A stretch of 64,000 nucleotides of DNA. Source: Comamonas sp. GTDB lineage: Bacteria; Pseudomonadota; Gammaproteobacteria; Burkholderiales; Burkholderiaceae_C. Within the stretch, counting starts at the first letter, position 1; every line of letters begins with the position of its first letter. Shown here in pieces: positions 9,069 to 17,673 of this stretch. The notes under the pieces were generated by a model. The model had not been told where the DNA came from. It saw nothing but the letters and a program-made list of their open reading frames with translations, and searched no databases. A program made the position numbers and the translations under genes. The stretch lies in NCBI GenBank assembly GCA_028690035.1, contig JAQVCA010000001.1:157940-221939 (forward strand), in the 5' to 3' direction.

Positions 9069-10541
9069 ATGCACAAAATCCTGATTCCCCCTGTGATTTT
9101 CCCTGCCCCGCAGGGTTGGCTGGCACGGGCGCATGGCCTCCCGGCCTTGCTGCTGGCACTGGGCCTGGCCGGTTGCACCAGCCTGGCCCCGCCGCACGAG
9201 CGCCCGCCCAGCACCCTGCCCGCGCAGTTTGCCGACGCAGGCGCAACGCAGCCCCATGCAGCCAGCCAGCTGGCCTGGCGTGACTACTTCCAGCACCCTG
9301 AACTGCAAACCTTGATCGACCAGGCCCTGCTGCATAACCGCGACCTGCGGGCCGCCATGCTGCAAGTGGCGCAGGCCCGCGCCGCCTACGGCATTGCCCG
9401 CGCCGAGCGCAGCCCGGCAGTGGGCGTGGGGCTGGAGTCGCAACGGGCGCTGGTGCCGGGCGACCTGAACATCAGCGGCCAGCCAGTCATCTCCAGCCAG
9501 CACCAGCTGGGCGTGGGCTTCAGTAGCTGGGAGCTGGACTTGTGGGGCCGCATCCGCAGCCTGAACACGGCGGCGCTGCACAGCTACTGGGCCAGTGCCG
9601 AAGGGCAACGCGCCGCCCAGCTGCTGCTGGTGGCCCAGGTGGCCGATGGCTGGCTGGCCGTGCGCGAGCTGGACTGGCGCATCCACCTGGCGCAAGAGGC
9701 CCTGGCCACCCGTGCCGAAGCGCGGCGCGTGTTCGCCCGCCGGGTAGAGGTGGGATCGTCATCGCGCCTGGACTTTGTGCAGGTCGAGCTGCTCTGGCAG
9801 CAGGCCAGCACGCTGGTGGCCCAGTTGCAGCTCCAGCGCAGCACCCAGATGCACGCCCTGGGCCTGCTGGTCGGGCAGCCCGATCTGGCACTGGCCCCCA
9901 GCGCCCAGCCGCTGTCGGCCCTGCTGGCATTGCCGCCGCTGGCACCGGGCCTGCCCGCGCAACTGCTGGAAAACCGCCCGGACATCCTGGCTGCCGAACA
10001 CCAGTTGCAGGCCGCCAACGCCCGCATCGGCGCAGCGCGGGCCATGTACTTTCCGCGCATTGCGCTCACCGCACTGGGGGGCACGGCCAGCGCCGAACTG
10101 GACGGCCTGTTCGCCTCGGGCAGCCGCGCCTGGACGTTTGCGCCCAGCATTTCGCTGCCGCTGTTCGACGGTGGCCGGCGCAAGGCCAACGTGCAGTTGA
10201 GCGAGGTGCAGCGCGAGCAGGCCGTGAACCAGTACCAGCGCACGATCGAAGCGGCCTTCCGCGACGTGGCCGACGCCCTGGCAGCCAACCAGTGGCTGGC
10301 CACGCAACTGGACAGCCTGCAGGCCACCGAAACCACCCTGACCGAACGCGCCCGCCTGGCCCGGCGGCGCTATGACGCGGGGGCGACGCGCTACTTCGAG
10401 GTGCTGGATGCCGAGCGCGACCTGCTCGCCGCCCAGCAGCAGGTGGTGCAGGCCCAGCGGGCGCTGCTGGGCGCACGCCTGCAGCTCTACACGGCCCTGG
10501 GCGGCGGCAGCGCCCACCTGCCCCTGCCTGCCGCGCAGTAA
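9069..10541 (+). CDS. outer-membrane efflux lipoprotein (NodT/TolC family)
   Basis: A 490-residue outer-membrane channel for tripartite efflux. The start at ATG 9069 gives a signal peptide ending in the lipobox LAGC (C36), so the protein should be lipid-anchored. Two OEP repeats follow, with typical motifs such as LDLWGRIRS, LLENRPDI and RYDAGATRYFEVLDAE. It is first in a run with an HlyD-type adaptor and two ABC components, so here it most likely serves an ABC-driven pump. A coding frame open from TTG 9045 adds only eight residues and is unlikely. Confidence 0.9.
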   Translation: MHKILIPPVIFPAPQGWLARAHGLPALLLALGLAGCTSLAPPHERPPSTLPAQFADAGATQPHAASQLAWRDYFQHPELQTLIDQALLHNRDLRAAMLQVAQARAAYGIARAERSPAVGVGLESQRALVPGDLNISGQPVISSQHQLGVGFSSWELDLWGRIRSLNTAALHSYWASAEGQRAAQLLLVAQVADGWLAVRELDWRIHLAQEALATRAEARRVFARRVEVGSSSRLDFVQVELLWQQASTLVAQLQLQRSTQMHALGLLVGQPDLALAPSAQPLSALLALPPLAPGLPAQLLENRPDILAAEHQLQAANARIGAARAMYFPRIALTALGGTASAELDGLFASGSRAWTFAPSISLPLFDGGRRKANVQLSEVQREQAVNQYQRTIEAAFRDVADALAANQWLATQLDSLQATETTLTERARLARRRYDAGATRYFEVLDAERDLLAAQQQVVQAQRALLGARLQLYTALGGGSAHLPLPAAQ

Positions 10542-10566
10542 AAAAGAACATTCAGGAAAGCACGCC

Positions 10567-11637
10567 ATGGACGCACGCATCAAAAAATGGATCGCCCCCG
10601 CAGCCCTTGCCCTGGCGGCCGCAGTCGCCTATCTGGCCTGGAACGCCAGCCACAACGGCGGCCCCGGCCCCGGCTTCATCCAGGGCAATGGCCGCATCGA
10701 GGCCACCGAGATCGACATCGCCACCAAGCTGCCGGGCCGTCTGGCCGAGGTGCTGGCCGCCGAGGGCGACTTCGTTCGCGCCGGTGACGCACTGGCCCGC
10801 ATGGACGTGGCCACCCTGCAGGCCCAGCGCAGCGAGGCCGTGGCCCGCCACGCCCAGGCACAGCACGGCGTGGCCACCGCCCACGCCCAGGTGGCGCTGC
10901 GCGAAAGCGACCTGCGGGCCGCCCAGGCGCAAGTGGCGCTGCGCGAAAGCGAGCTGGATGCCGCCCAGCGGCGCCTGGCCCGCTCGACCGAGCTGGCCCG
11001 CGATGGCGCATCCTCCCAGCAGGAGCTGGACGACGACCGCGCCCGCGAGCGCAGCGCCCAGGCCGCCGTGACCGCCGCCAAGGCACAGGTGGATGCCGCC
11101 CGCGCCGCCGTGCAGGCCGCACGCACCCAGGTTACGGGGGCAGAGGCCCAGGTCGAGGCCGCCCAGGCCAGCGTCGAGCGCATCGACGCCGACCTGCAGG
11201 ACGCCACCCTCACCGCCCCGCGCGATGGGCGCGTGCAGTTCCGCATTGCCCAGGAGGGCGAAGTGCTGGGGGCCGGGGGCCGGGTGCTGAATCTGGTCGA
11301 TCTGTCCGACGTGTACATGACCTTCTTCCTGCCCGAAACCGCCGCCGGACGCGTGGCCATCGGCAGCGAGGCCCGCATCGTTCTGGACGCAGCGCCGCAC
11401 ATCGTGATTCCGGCCACCATCCGCTTTGTCTCGGCCACCGCGCAATTCACGCCCAAGACGGTGGAAACCGCCAGCGAGCGCCAGAAGCTCATGTTCCGCG
11501 TGCGGGCGCAGATTGACCGCGAGCTGCTCGCCCGCCACCTGCAGCAGGTCAAGACCGGCCTGCCCGGCGTGACCTGGGTGAAGCTGGATGCCAACGCCGC
11601 CTGGCCCGCCAGTCTGCAACCCAACGTTCCGCAGTAA
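10567..11637 (+). CDS. HlyD-family periplasmic adaptor (membrane fusion protein)
   Basis: A 356-residue adaptor linking the inner-membrane ABC transporter to the outer-membrane channel. An N-terminal transmembrane helix (about 8-26) is followed by a lipoyl-like half ([18 protein letters not shown]), a long Ala/Gln/Arg-rich coiled-coil hairpin (about 85-205), the second lipoyl half ([15 protein letters not shown]) and a beta-barrel. It resembles E. coli YhiI/YbhG. ATG 10567 lies 25 bases after the channel gene; the frame stays open far upstream because of high G+C but has no plausible earlier start. Confidence 0.9.
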   Translation: MDARIKKWIAPAALALAAAVAYLAWNASHNGGPGPGFIQGNGRIEATEIDIATKLPGRLAEVLAAEGDFVRAGDALARMDVATLQAQRSEAVARHAQAQHGVATAHAQVALRESDLRAAQAQVALRESELDAAQRRLARSTELARDGASSQQELDDDRARERSAQAAVTAAKAQVDAARAAVQAARTQVTGAEAQVEAAQASVERIDADLQDATLTAPRDGRVQFRIAQEGEVLGAGGRVLNLVDLSDVYMTFFLPETAAGRVAIGSEARIVLDAAPHIVIPATIRFVSATAQFTPKTVETASERQKLMFRVRAQIDRELLARHLQQVKTGLPGVTWVKLDANAAWPASLQPNVPQ

Positions 11638-11642
11638 GCGCC

Positions 11643-14441
11643 ATGCAGACCCCCGTTGTTCGCCTGACCGACGTTGCCCTGCGCTACGGCCCCGCCTGCG
11701 CCCTGGACGGGGTGACGCTGGACATTCCCGGCGGGCGCATGGTCGGCCTGATCGGGCCGGACGGCGTGGGCAAGTCCAGCCTGATGGCGCTGATTGCCGG
11801 TGCCCGCATCCTCCAGCAGGGCCGGGTCGAGGTGCTGGGCGGCAGCATGGCCGAGCGCCGCCACCGCAACGCCATCCAGCCGCGCGTGGCCTATATGCCG
11901 CAAGGCTTGGGCAAAAACCTCTACCCCACGCTGTCGGTCGAGGAAAACCTGCAGTTTTTTGCACGCCTGTTTGGCCACACACGCACTGAACGGCGCCAGC
12001 GCATCGACACCCTGACACAGGCCACCGGGCTGCATCCGTTTCTGGAGCGCCCAGCCGGCAAGCTGTCGGGCGGCATGAAGCAAAAGCTGGGGCTGTGCTG
12101 TGCGCTGATCCACGACCCCGACCTACTCATCCTGGACGAACCCACCACAGGTGTGGACCCCCTGGCGCGGGCGCAATTTTGGGAGCTGATCGCCAGCATC
12201 CGCCGCCAGCGTCCCGGCATGAGCGTGCTGGTGGCCACCGCCTATATGGATGAGGCCCAGCGTTTTGACTGGCTGGTGGCGATGGACGCGGGGCAGGTGC
12301 TGGCCACCGGCACCCCCGCCGAGCTGCTGGCGCAGACCGGCACGCAGCACCTGGAAGCCGCCTTCATCGCCCTGCTGCCCGCCGAGAAAAAACGCGGCCA
12401 TGCCGAAGTGGTCATCCCGCCGCTGCAGGCGCACGCGGACGACATCGCCATCGAGGCGCGTGACCTGACCATGCGCTTTGGCGACTTCGTGGCCGTCGAT
12501 CACGTGAACTTCCGCATCCGGCGCGGAGAGATTTTCGGCTTCCTCGGCTCCAACGGCTGCGGCAAATCGACCACCATGAAGATGCTCACCGGCCTGATGC
12601 CCGCCAGCGAGGGGCAAGCCTGGCTGTTCGGCAACCTGGTGAACCCGCACGACATCGCCACGCGCCGGCGCGTGGGCTATATGTCGCAAGCCTTCTCGCT
12701 GTACGGGGAGCTGACGGTGCAGCAAAACCTGGTGCTGCACGCCCGCCTGTTCCATGTGCCGGAGGGCGAAGTGCCCGCCCGCGTGCAGGAAATGCTGGAA
12801 CGCTTCGGCCTGCAGGGCGAGGCCGATGCCCTGCCCGAGCGCCTGCCCCTGGGCCTGCGCCAGCGCCTGTCGCTGGCCGTGGCGATGGTGCATCGGCCCG
12901 AGCTGCTCATCCTGGACGAGCCGACCTCGGGCGTCGATCCCGTGGCACGCGACCAGTTCTGGCGGCTGCTGGTGGAGCTATCGCGCCGCGATCAGGTGAC
13001 GATCTTCATCTCCACCCACTTCATGAACGAGGCCGAACGCTGCGACCGCATGTCCATGATGCACGCTGGCCGGGTACTCGATAGCGATGCCCCCGCCGCC
13101 CTGGTCGCCAAGCGCGGCGCGGCCACGCTGGAAGAAGCCTTTATCGGCTATCTGCTCGAAGCCTCGGGCGAGGCTGCGCCCGCCCCCGGGGATAAATCAG
13201 AGAACATAGCTTCTTCCGCTGATTCAAAGCTATTTTTAGCAACAAAACCACATAAAAACATTGCTGAATCAGCGGAAACAGCTTCTCCAAAAATAGCACC
13301 CCACCCGGCCACCCCGGCTTTCAGCCTGCAACGCCTGTGGAGCTACGTCTGGCGCGAAACCCTGGAGCTGCAACGCGACCCGGTACGCGCCACGCTGGCG
13401 CTGGTCGGCTCGCTGGTGCTGATGGTGGTGATCGGCCTAGGCATCAACATGGACGTGGAAAGCCTGCGCTTTGCCGTACTCGATCACGACCAGACCAGCA
13501 TCAGCCGCAGCTACGCGCAAAGCCTGTCCGGCTCGCGCTACTTCACCGAGCGGGAACCCATCGCCAGCTACGACGAACTCGACCAGCGCATGCGCAGCGG
13601 CGAACTGTCGCTGGCGCTGGAAATCCCCCCCGGCTTTGGCCGCACCGTGCTGGCAGGCAGGCCCGCCGCCATCGGCGCATGGTTCGACGGCGCCATGCCC
13701 CAGCGCGGCGAGACGGTCAGCGGCTACGTGCAGGGCATCCACCAGCACTGGCTGGCCGAGCAGGCCCGCGAGCGCACCGGCATGCAACTGGGCAGCAGCG
13801 TGGCGGTGGAAACGCGCTTTCGCTACAACCCGGACGTGAAAAGCCTGCCCGCCATGGCCCCCGCCGTCATGCCCATGCTGCTGCTGATGCTGCCAGCCAT
13901 GCTCACCGCCCTGGCCGTGGTGCGCGAGAAGGAGCTGGGTTCCATCCTCAACCTGTACACCACCCCGGTCACGCGCGTGGAATTTCTGCTGGGCAAGCAA
14001 CTGCCCTATGTGGCCCTGGCGATGCTCAACTACCTGCTGATGTGCGCCCTGGCGGTATTCGCCTTTGGCGTGCCGATCACCGGCAGCTTTGCCACGCTCA
14101 CCCTGGCGGCGCTGCTGTTTTCCATCATCGCCACGGGCATGGGGCTGCTGGCCTCGGCGGTCACGCGCAGCCAGATCGCCGCCATGTTCTTCGCCCTGAT
14201 TGGCACCATCATCCCGGCCTCGCAGTTCTCCGGGCTGACCGACCCGGTGTCGTCCCTGGAAGGCGCGGGCCGCTGGGTGGGCGAGATTTATCCGGCCACC
14301 CACATGTTCGCCATCAGCCGGGGCGTGTTCAGCAAGGCGCTCGACCTGGGCGACCTGACGGCGGCCTTCACCGCGCTGGCGCTGGCGATTCCCGTCATCA
14401 TGGGCATTGCCATCTGGGCGTTGCCCAAACAGGAGCGCTAA
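11643..14441 (+). CDS. RbbA/YhiH-like ABC transporter: two ATPase domains fused to a permease
   Basis: A 932-residue fusion. The first ATPase has Walker [10 protein letters not shown] (38-46) and signature LSGGMKQK; the second has Walker [10 protein letters not shown] (about 302-310) but a degenerate signature ([11 protein letters not shown]), as in RbbA/YhiH proteins. Residues about 560-930 form an ABC-2 permease with a large periplasmic loop and several helices. A 40-residue linker (about 519-558) is encoded by A+T-rich palindromic DNA unlike the rest of the gene. It starts five bases after the adaptor gene and overlaps the next permease by one base. The substrate is unknown; drugs or other toxic compounds are likely. 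Confidence 0.88.
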   Translation: MQTPVVRLTDVALRYGPACALDGVTLDIPGGRMVGLIGPDGVGKSSLMALIAGARILQQGRVEVLGGSMAERRHRNAIQPRVAYMPQGLGKNLYPTLSVEENLQFFARLFGHTRTERRQRIDTLTQATGLHPFLERPAGKLSGGMKQKLGLCCALIHDPDLLILDEPTTGVDPLARAQFWELIASIRRQRPGMSVLVATAYMDEAQRFDWLVAMDAGQVLATGTPAELLAQTGTQHLEAAFIALLPAEKKRGHAEVVIPPLQAHADDIAIEARDLTMRFGDFVAVDHVNFRIRRGEIFGFLGSNGCGKSTTMKMLTGLMPASEGQAWLFGNLVNPHDIATRRRVGYMSQAFSLYGELTVQQNLVLHARLFHVPEGEVPARVQEMLERFGLQGEADALPERLPLGLRQRLSLAVAMVHRPELLILDEPTSGVDPVARDQFWRLLVELSRRDQVTIFISTHFMNEAERCDRMSMMHAGRVLDSDAPAALVAKRGAATLEEAFIGYLLEASGEAAPAPGDKSENIASSADSKLFLATKPHKNIAESAETASPKIAPHPATPAFSLQRLWSYVWRETLELQRDPVRATLALVGSLVLMVVIGLGINMDVESLRFAVLDHDQTSISRSYAQSLSGSRYFTEREPIASYDELDQRMRSGELSLALEIPPGFGRTVLAGRPAAIGAWFDGAMPQRGETVSGYVQGIHQHWLAEQARERTGMQLGSSVAVETRFRYNPDVKSLPAMAPAVMPMLLLMLPAMLTALAVVREKELGSILNLYTTPVTRVEFLLGKQLPYVALAMLNYLLMCALAVFAFGVPITGSFATLTLAALLFSIIATGMGLLASAVTRSQIAAMFFALIGTIIPASQFSGLTDPVSSLEGAGRWVGEIYPATHMFAISRGVFSKALDLGDLTAAFTALALAIPVIMGIAIWALPKQER
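13197..13296. repeat. REP-like palindrome inside the ABC transporter gene
   Basis: TTCCGCTGATTCA (13214-13226) and TGAATCAGCGGAA (13265-13277) are perfect 13-base inverted repeats. They are flanked by ATAGCTTCT and CAGCTTCT, which resemble the ATAGCTGCT arms of the intergenic repeat family. The insert is A+T-rich in a G+C-rich gene, keeps the reading frame, and encodes a low-complexity linker. Confidence 0.6.
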
Positions 14442-15595
14442 TGAATAGGAGCGCCAATGCCATGACCATGCTGCTGACCCTGAAAAACATCTGGCGCCTG
14501 GGCATCAAGGAGCTGTGGAGCCTGTGGCGCGACCCGGTGATGCTGATCCTGATCGTCTACACCTTCACCGCCTCGGTCTACACCGCCGCCTCGGCCATGC
14601 CAGAGACGCTGCACCACGCGCCCATCGCCATCGTCGATCAGGACAGCTCGCCGCTCTCGGCCCGCATCGCCTCGGCGTTCTACCCGCCGCACTTCATGCC
14701 GCCGCAACTGCTGTCCTGGCACGAGGTGGATGCGGGCATGGACGCGGGCAACTTCACCTTTGCCCTGACCATCCCGCCCAACTTCCAGCGCGACGTGCTG
14801 GCGGGCAAGAACGCCGCCCTGCAACTGAACGTGGACGCCACGCGCATGAGCCAGGCATTCAGCGGCAGCGGCTACATCCAGCAGATCGCCCTGGCCGAAG
14901 TGCGCGAGTTCACCCAGCGCCACCGCGCCGCCGCCGACCTGCCCGTGGCGCTGGAGCTGCGGGCCCGCTTCAACCCGGGGCTGAACAAGATCTGGTTCGG
15001 GGCGCTGATGCAGATCATCAACAACGTGACCATGCTCTCCATCATCCTGACCGGCGCAGCACTGATTCGCGAGCGCGAACACGGCACCATCGAGCATCTG
15101 CTGGTCATGCCCGTCACGCCCACGCAGATCATGCTGGCCAAGGTCTGGTCGATGGGCGCAGTGGTGCTGCTGGCCGCCGGCGTCTCGCTCAACCTGGTGG
15201 TACGCGGCCTGCTGCAGGTGCCCATCGAAGGCAGCATCCCCCTGTTCATGGCCGGGGCCGCGCTGTGCCTGTTTGCCACCACGGCGATGGGCATCTTTCT
15301 GGCCACCATCGCCCGCTCCATGCCGCAGTTCGGGCTGCTGATGGTCTTGATTCTGCTGCCGCTGCAACTGCTCTCGGGCGGCATGACGCCGCGCGAATCC
15401 ATGCCGCAACTGGTGCAGACCGTCATGCTGCTGGCGCCCACCACCCACTTCGTCGAGCTGGGCCAGGCCATCCTGTACCGGGGCGCCGGGCTGGAGGTGG
15501 TGTGGCGCCCCTTTGTCTGGCTGACGCTGATCGGCACCGTCCTGTTTACGCTGGCCTGGCGGCGCTTTAGAAAAACCATTGGTCAAATGGCGTAA
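14441..15595 (+). CDS. ABC-2 type permease (YhhJ-like)
   Basis: A 384-residue inner-membrane permease, with one N-terminal helix (about 29-46), a large periplasmic domain and five C-terminal helices in the ABC-2 pattern. ATG 14441 overlaps the stop of the preceding gene (TAATG) and has AGGAG just upstream; ATG 14462 is an alternative. It should pair with the permease half of the RbbA-like protein, completing the four-gene export system. It resembles E. coli YhhJ, which sits beside yhiI and yhiH in the same order. Confidence 0.88.
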   Translation: MNRSANAMTMLLTLKNIWRLGIKELWSLWRDPVMLILIVYTFTASVYTAASAMPETLHHAPIAIVDQDSSPLSARIASAFYPPHFMPPQLLSWHEVDAGMDAGNFTFALTIPPNFQRDVLAGKNAALQLNVDATRMSQAFSGSGYIQQIALAEVREFTQRHRAAADLPVALELRARFNPGLNKIWFGALMQIINNVTMLSIILTGAALIREREHGTIEHLLVMPVTPTQIMLAKVWSMGAVVLLAAGVSLNLVVRGLLQVPIEGSIPLFMAGAALCLFATTAMGIFLATIARSMPQFGLLMVLILLPLQLLSGGMTPRESMPQLVQTVMLLAPTTHFVELGQAILYRGAGLEVVWRPFVWLTLIGTVLFTLAWRRFRKTIGQMA

Positions 15596-15774
15596 ATCGC
15601 CCGCCAAATTGTGCGCTGCGCTGCGTCAAACTACGTCAAAGCGGCGAAAGCCGTGCGCTGCACAACGGCCAGGATTTAGAATAACGGGCTTTCCCTTCAA
15701 GCTGTGCCGCCTTGCGCAGGCTTGCTGCCAAGAGGGAAGGCAAAGCTTTTTTTCTACCCTCAAGGACAAAAACC

Positions 15775-16977
15775 ATGTCTCTGTTTTCCGCTGTCGAAAT
15801 GGCCCCCCGTGACCCTATCCTGGGCCTGAACGAACAATACGCTGCCGACACCAACCCGCAAAAAGTCAACCTGGGCGTGGGCGTGTACTTCGACGACAAC
15901 GGCAAGTTGCCCCTGCTGCAATGCGTCCAACAAGCCGAAAACGCCCTGATGGCCACACACACGCCCCGTGGCTACCTGCCCATCGATGGCATTGCCGCCT
16001 ACGACAACGCGGTCAAGGCGCTGGTGTTTGGCGCCGAGTCGGATGTGGTGCGCAGCGGGCGTGTCTCCACCGTGCAAGCCATTGGCGGCACGGGCGGTTT
16101 GAAAATTGGTGCCGACTTCCTGAAAAAAGTCAGCCCCAACGCCAAGGTGCTCATTTCTGACCCCAGCTGGGAAAACCACCGCGCCATCTTCCAGAACGCC
16201 GGTTTTGAAGTGGGCAACTACCGCTACTACGCCGCTGCCACGCGCAGCATCGACTTTGACGGCATGCTGGCAGACCTGAAGGCCGCCGCGCCCGGCACCA
16301 TCGTGGTGCTGCACGCCTGCTGCCACAACCCCACCGGCTACGACCTCACGCCTGCCCAATGGGATCAGGTGGTTGAAGTGGTGAAGGCGGGCAACCTCAC
16401 CGCTTTCTTGGACATGGCTTACCAAGGCTTTGGCCACGGCATTGCCGAAGATGGCGCTGTGATTGGCAAATTTGTGGCCGCAGGCTTGAACATTTTTGTC
16501 TCCACCTCGTTCTCCAAGAGCTTCAGCCTGTACGGCGAGCGCGTGGGCGCGCTGTCGGTGGTGGCCAGCGACAAGGAAGAAGCCGCGCGCGTGCTGTCGC
16601 AGCTCAAGATTGTGATTCGCACCAACTACTCCAACCCGCCCACCCACGGTGGTGCCGTGGTGGCCGCCGTGCTGAACAACCCCGAGCTGCGCGCGCTGTG
16701 GGAAAAAGAGCTGGGCGAGATGCGTGTGCGCATCAAAGAAATGCGCCAAAAGCTGGTCGATGGCCTCAAGGCTGCGGGCGTGCAGCAGGACATGTCCTTC
16801 ATCACCACGCAGATCGGCATGTTCAGCTACTCGGGCCTGAGTAAAGAGCAAATGGTGCGCCTGCGCTCCGAGTTCGGCGTGTACGGCACCGACACAGGCC
16901 GCATGTGCGTGGCCGCGCTCAACAGCAAGAACGTGGGCTACGTCTGCCAAGCCATTGCCAAGGTGCTGCAGGGCTAA
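15775..16977 (+). CDS. tyrB: aromatic/aspartate amino acid aminotransferase (class I)
   Basis: A 400-residue PLP-dependent aminotransferase of the AspC/TyrB group. It has the substrate segment NLGVGVYFDDNGKLPLL, the NPTGYDLTPAQW motif and the PLP lysine in SFSKSFSLYGERVG. It transfers amino groups between aspartate or aromatic amino acids and 2-oxoglutarate. ATG 15775 fits the family N-terminus (MSLFSAVEMAPRDPILGL). Whether aspartate or aromatic substrates dominate cannot be told from sequence. A strong terminator follows and the neighbours are unrelated, so it is probably a single-gene unit. Confidence 0.9.
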   Translation: MSLFSAVEMAPRDPILGLNEQYAADTNPQKVNLGVGVYFDDNGKLPLLQCVQQAENALMATHTPRGYLPIDGIAAYDNAVKALVFGAESDVVRSGRVSTVQAIGGTGGLKIGADFLKKVSPNAKVLISDPSWENHRAIFQNAGFEVGNYRYYAAATRSIDFDGMLADLKAAAPGTIVVLHACCHNPTGYDLTPAQWDQVVEVVKAGNLTAFLDMAYQGFGHGIAEDGAVIGKFVAAGLNIFVSTSFSKSFSLYGERVGALSVVASDKEEAARVLSQLKIVIRTNYSNPPTHGGAVVAAVLNNPELRALWEKELGEMRVRIKEMRQKLVDGLKAAGVQQDMSFITTQIGMFSYSGLSKEQMVRLRSEFGVYGTDTGRMCVAALNSKNVGYVCQAIAKVLQG

Positions 16978-16999
16978 ACGCCGCGCCCGGGCCGTGGTA

Positions 17000-17026
17000 C
17001 AGCCACCTGCGGGTGGCTGTTTTTTT
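17000..17026 (+). terminator. Rho-independent terminator after the aminotransferase gene
   Basis: CAGCCACC and GGTGGCTG form an eight-base perfect stem with a four-base loop, followed directly by seven T residues. Confidence 0.9.
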
Positions 17027-17055
17027 GTGCTGGGCATGGGCGCATTCCTTAATTT

Positions 17056-17150
17056 TTCATAGCTGCTACCGCTTTATTGGCAAGCACTTCAATATAAAAA
17101 CATGTTGAAATTGTTTATAAACAAGCGCTGCCAGCTATGTTTTTAGCTAG
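17056..17150. repeat. REP-like palindromic repeat, copy 2
   Basis: Arms TCATAGCTGCTACCGCTTT and AAGCGCTGCCAGCTATG lie in inverted orientation about 60 bases apart, flanking A+T-rich sequence. The copy sits between the aminotransferase terminator and the gcvH-like gene and is the same family as the repeat at 3463. Confidence 0.7.
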
Positions 17151-17196
17151 TGCGCAACGCGCTACAGTACGCCACTTTCATTCACAGAGCACCACC

Positions 17197-17571
17197 ATGT
17201 CGCGCTACTACTCTGAAGAACATGTCTGGATCGACACCACCGATCCCCAAGCTGCCCGCGTCGGCATCACCGTGCACGCCCAGGAGGCGCTGGGCGATGT
17301 GGTCTTTGCCGACCTGCCCGCACCCGGCGCCACGCTCACCCAGGGGCAGGTGGCCGGCGTGATCGAGTCCGTCAAAGCCGCTGCCGACCTGTTTGCCCCG
17401 GCCAGCGGCACCGTGCTGGCCACCAACCCGGCGGTGCAGGACGACCCCGCCCTGCTCAACACCGACCCCCTGGCTGCGGGTTGGCTGTTCACCATGGCGC
17501 TGGGCAACGCGCAAGAGCTGCAGGCGCTGATGGACGAAGCGCGCTACCAAGACTTTTGCGCCTCGGCCTAA
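17197..17571 (+). CDS. gcvH: glycine cleavage system H-like protein
   Basis: A 124-residue lipoyl-carrier protein. It shows YYSEEHVWIDTT at the start, the GITVHAQEALGDVVFADLP strand region and the lipoylation lysine in GVIESVKAAADL. GcvH shuttles the aminomethyl group between the P, T and L proteins, and in some bacteria also relays lipoate. ATG 17197 fits the family start. The usual gcvT and gcvP neighbours are not here; if they exist they must be elsewhere. It is unclear whether this is the main GcvH or a paralogue. Confidence 0.85.
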   Translation: MSRYYSEEHVWIDTTDPQAARVGITVHAQEALGDVVFADLPAPGATLTQGQVAGVIESVKAAADLFAPASGTVLATNPAVQDDPALLNTDPLAAGWLFTMALGNAQELQALMDEARYQDFCASA

Positions 17572-17673
17572 GCCCGGCCCCAACGCGCCAGGGGTGACAC
17601 CCGCGCTGCCGCGGCATAGACTTCCAGCCTCTGTAGCCCTTCCCCCGGCAGCCTGCCCGCCGCTCTCTGCGCC

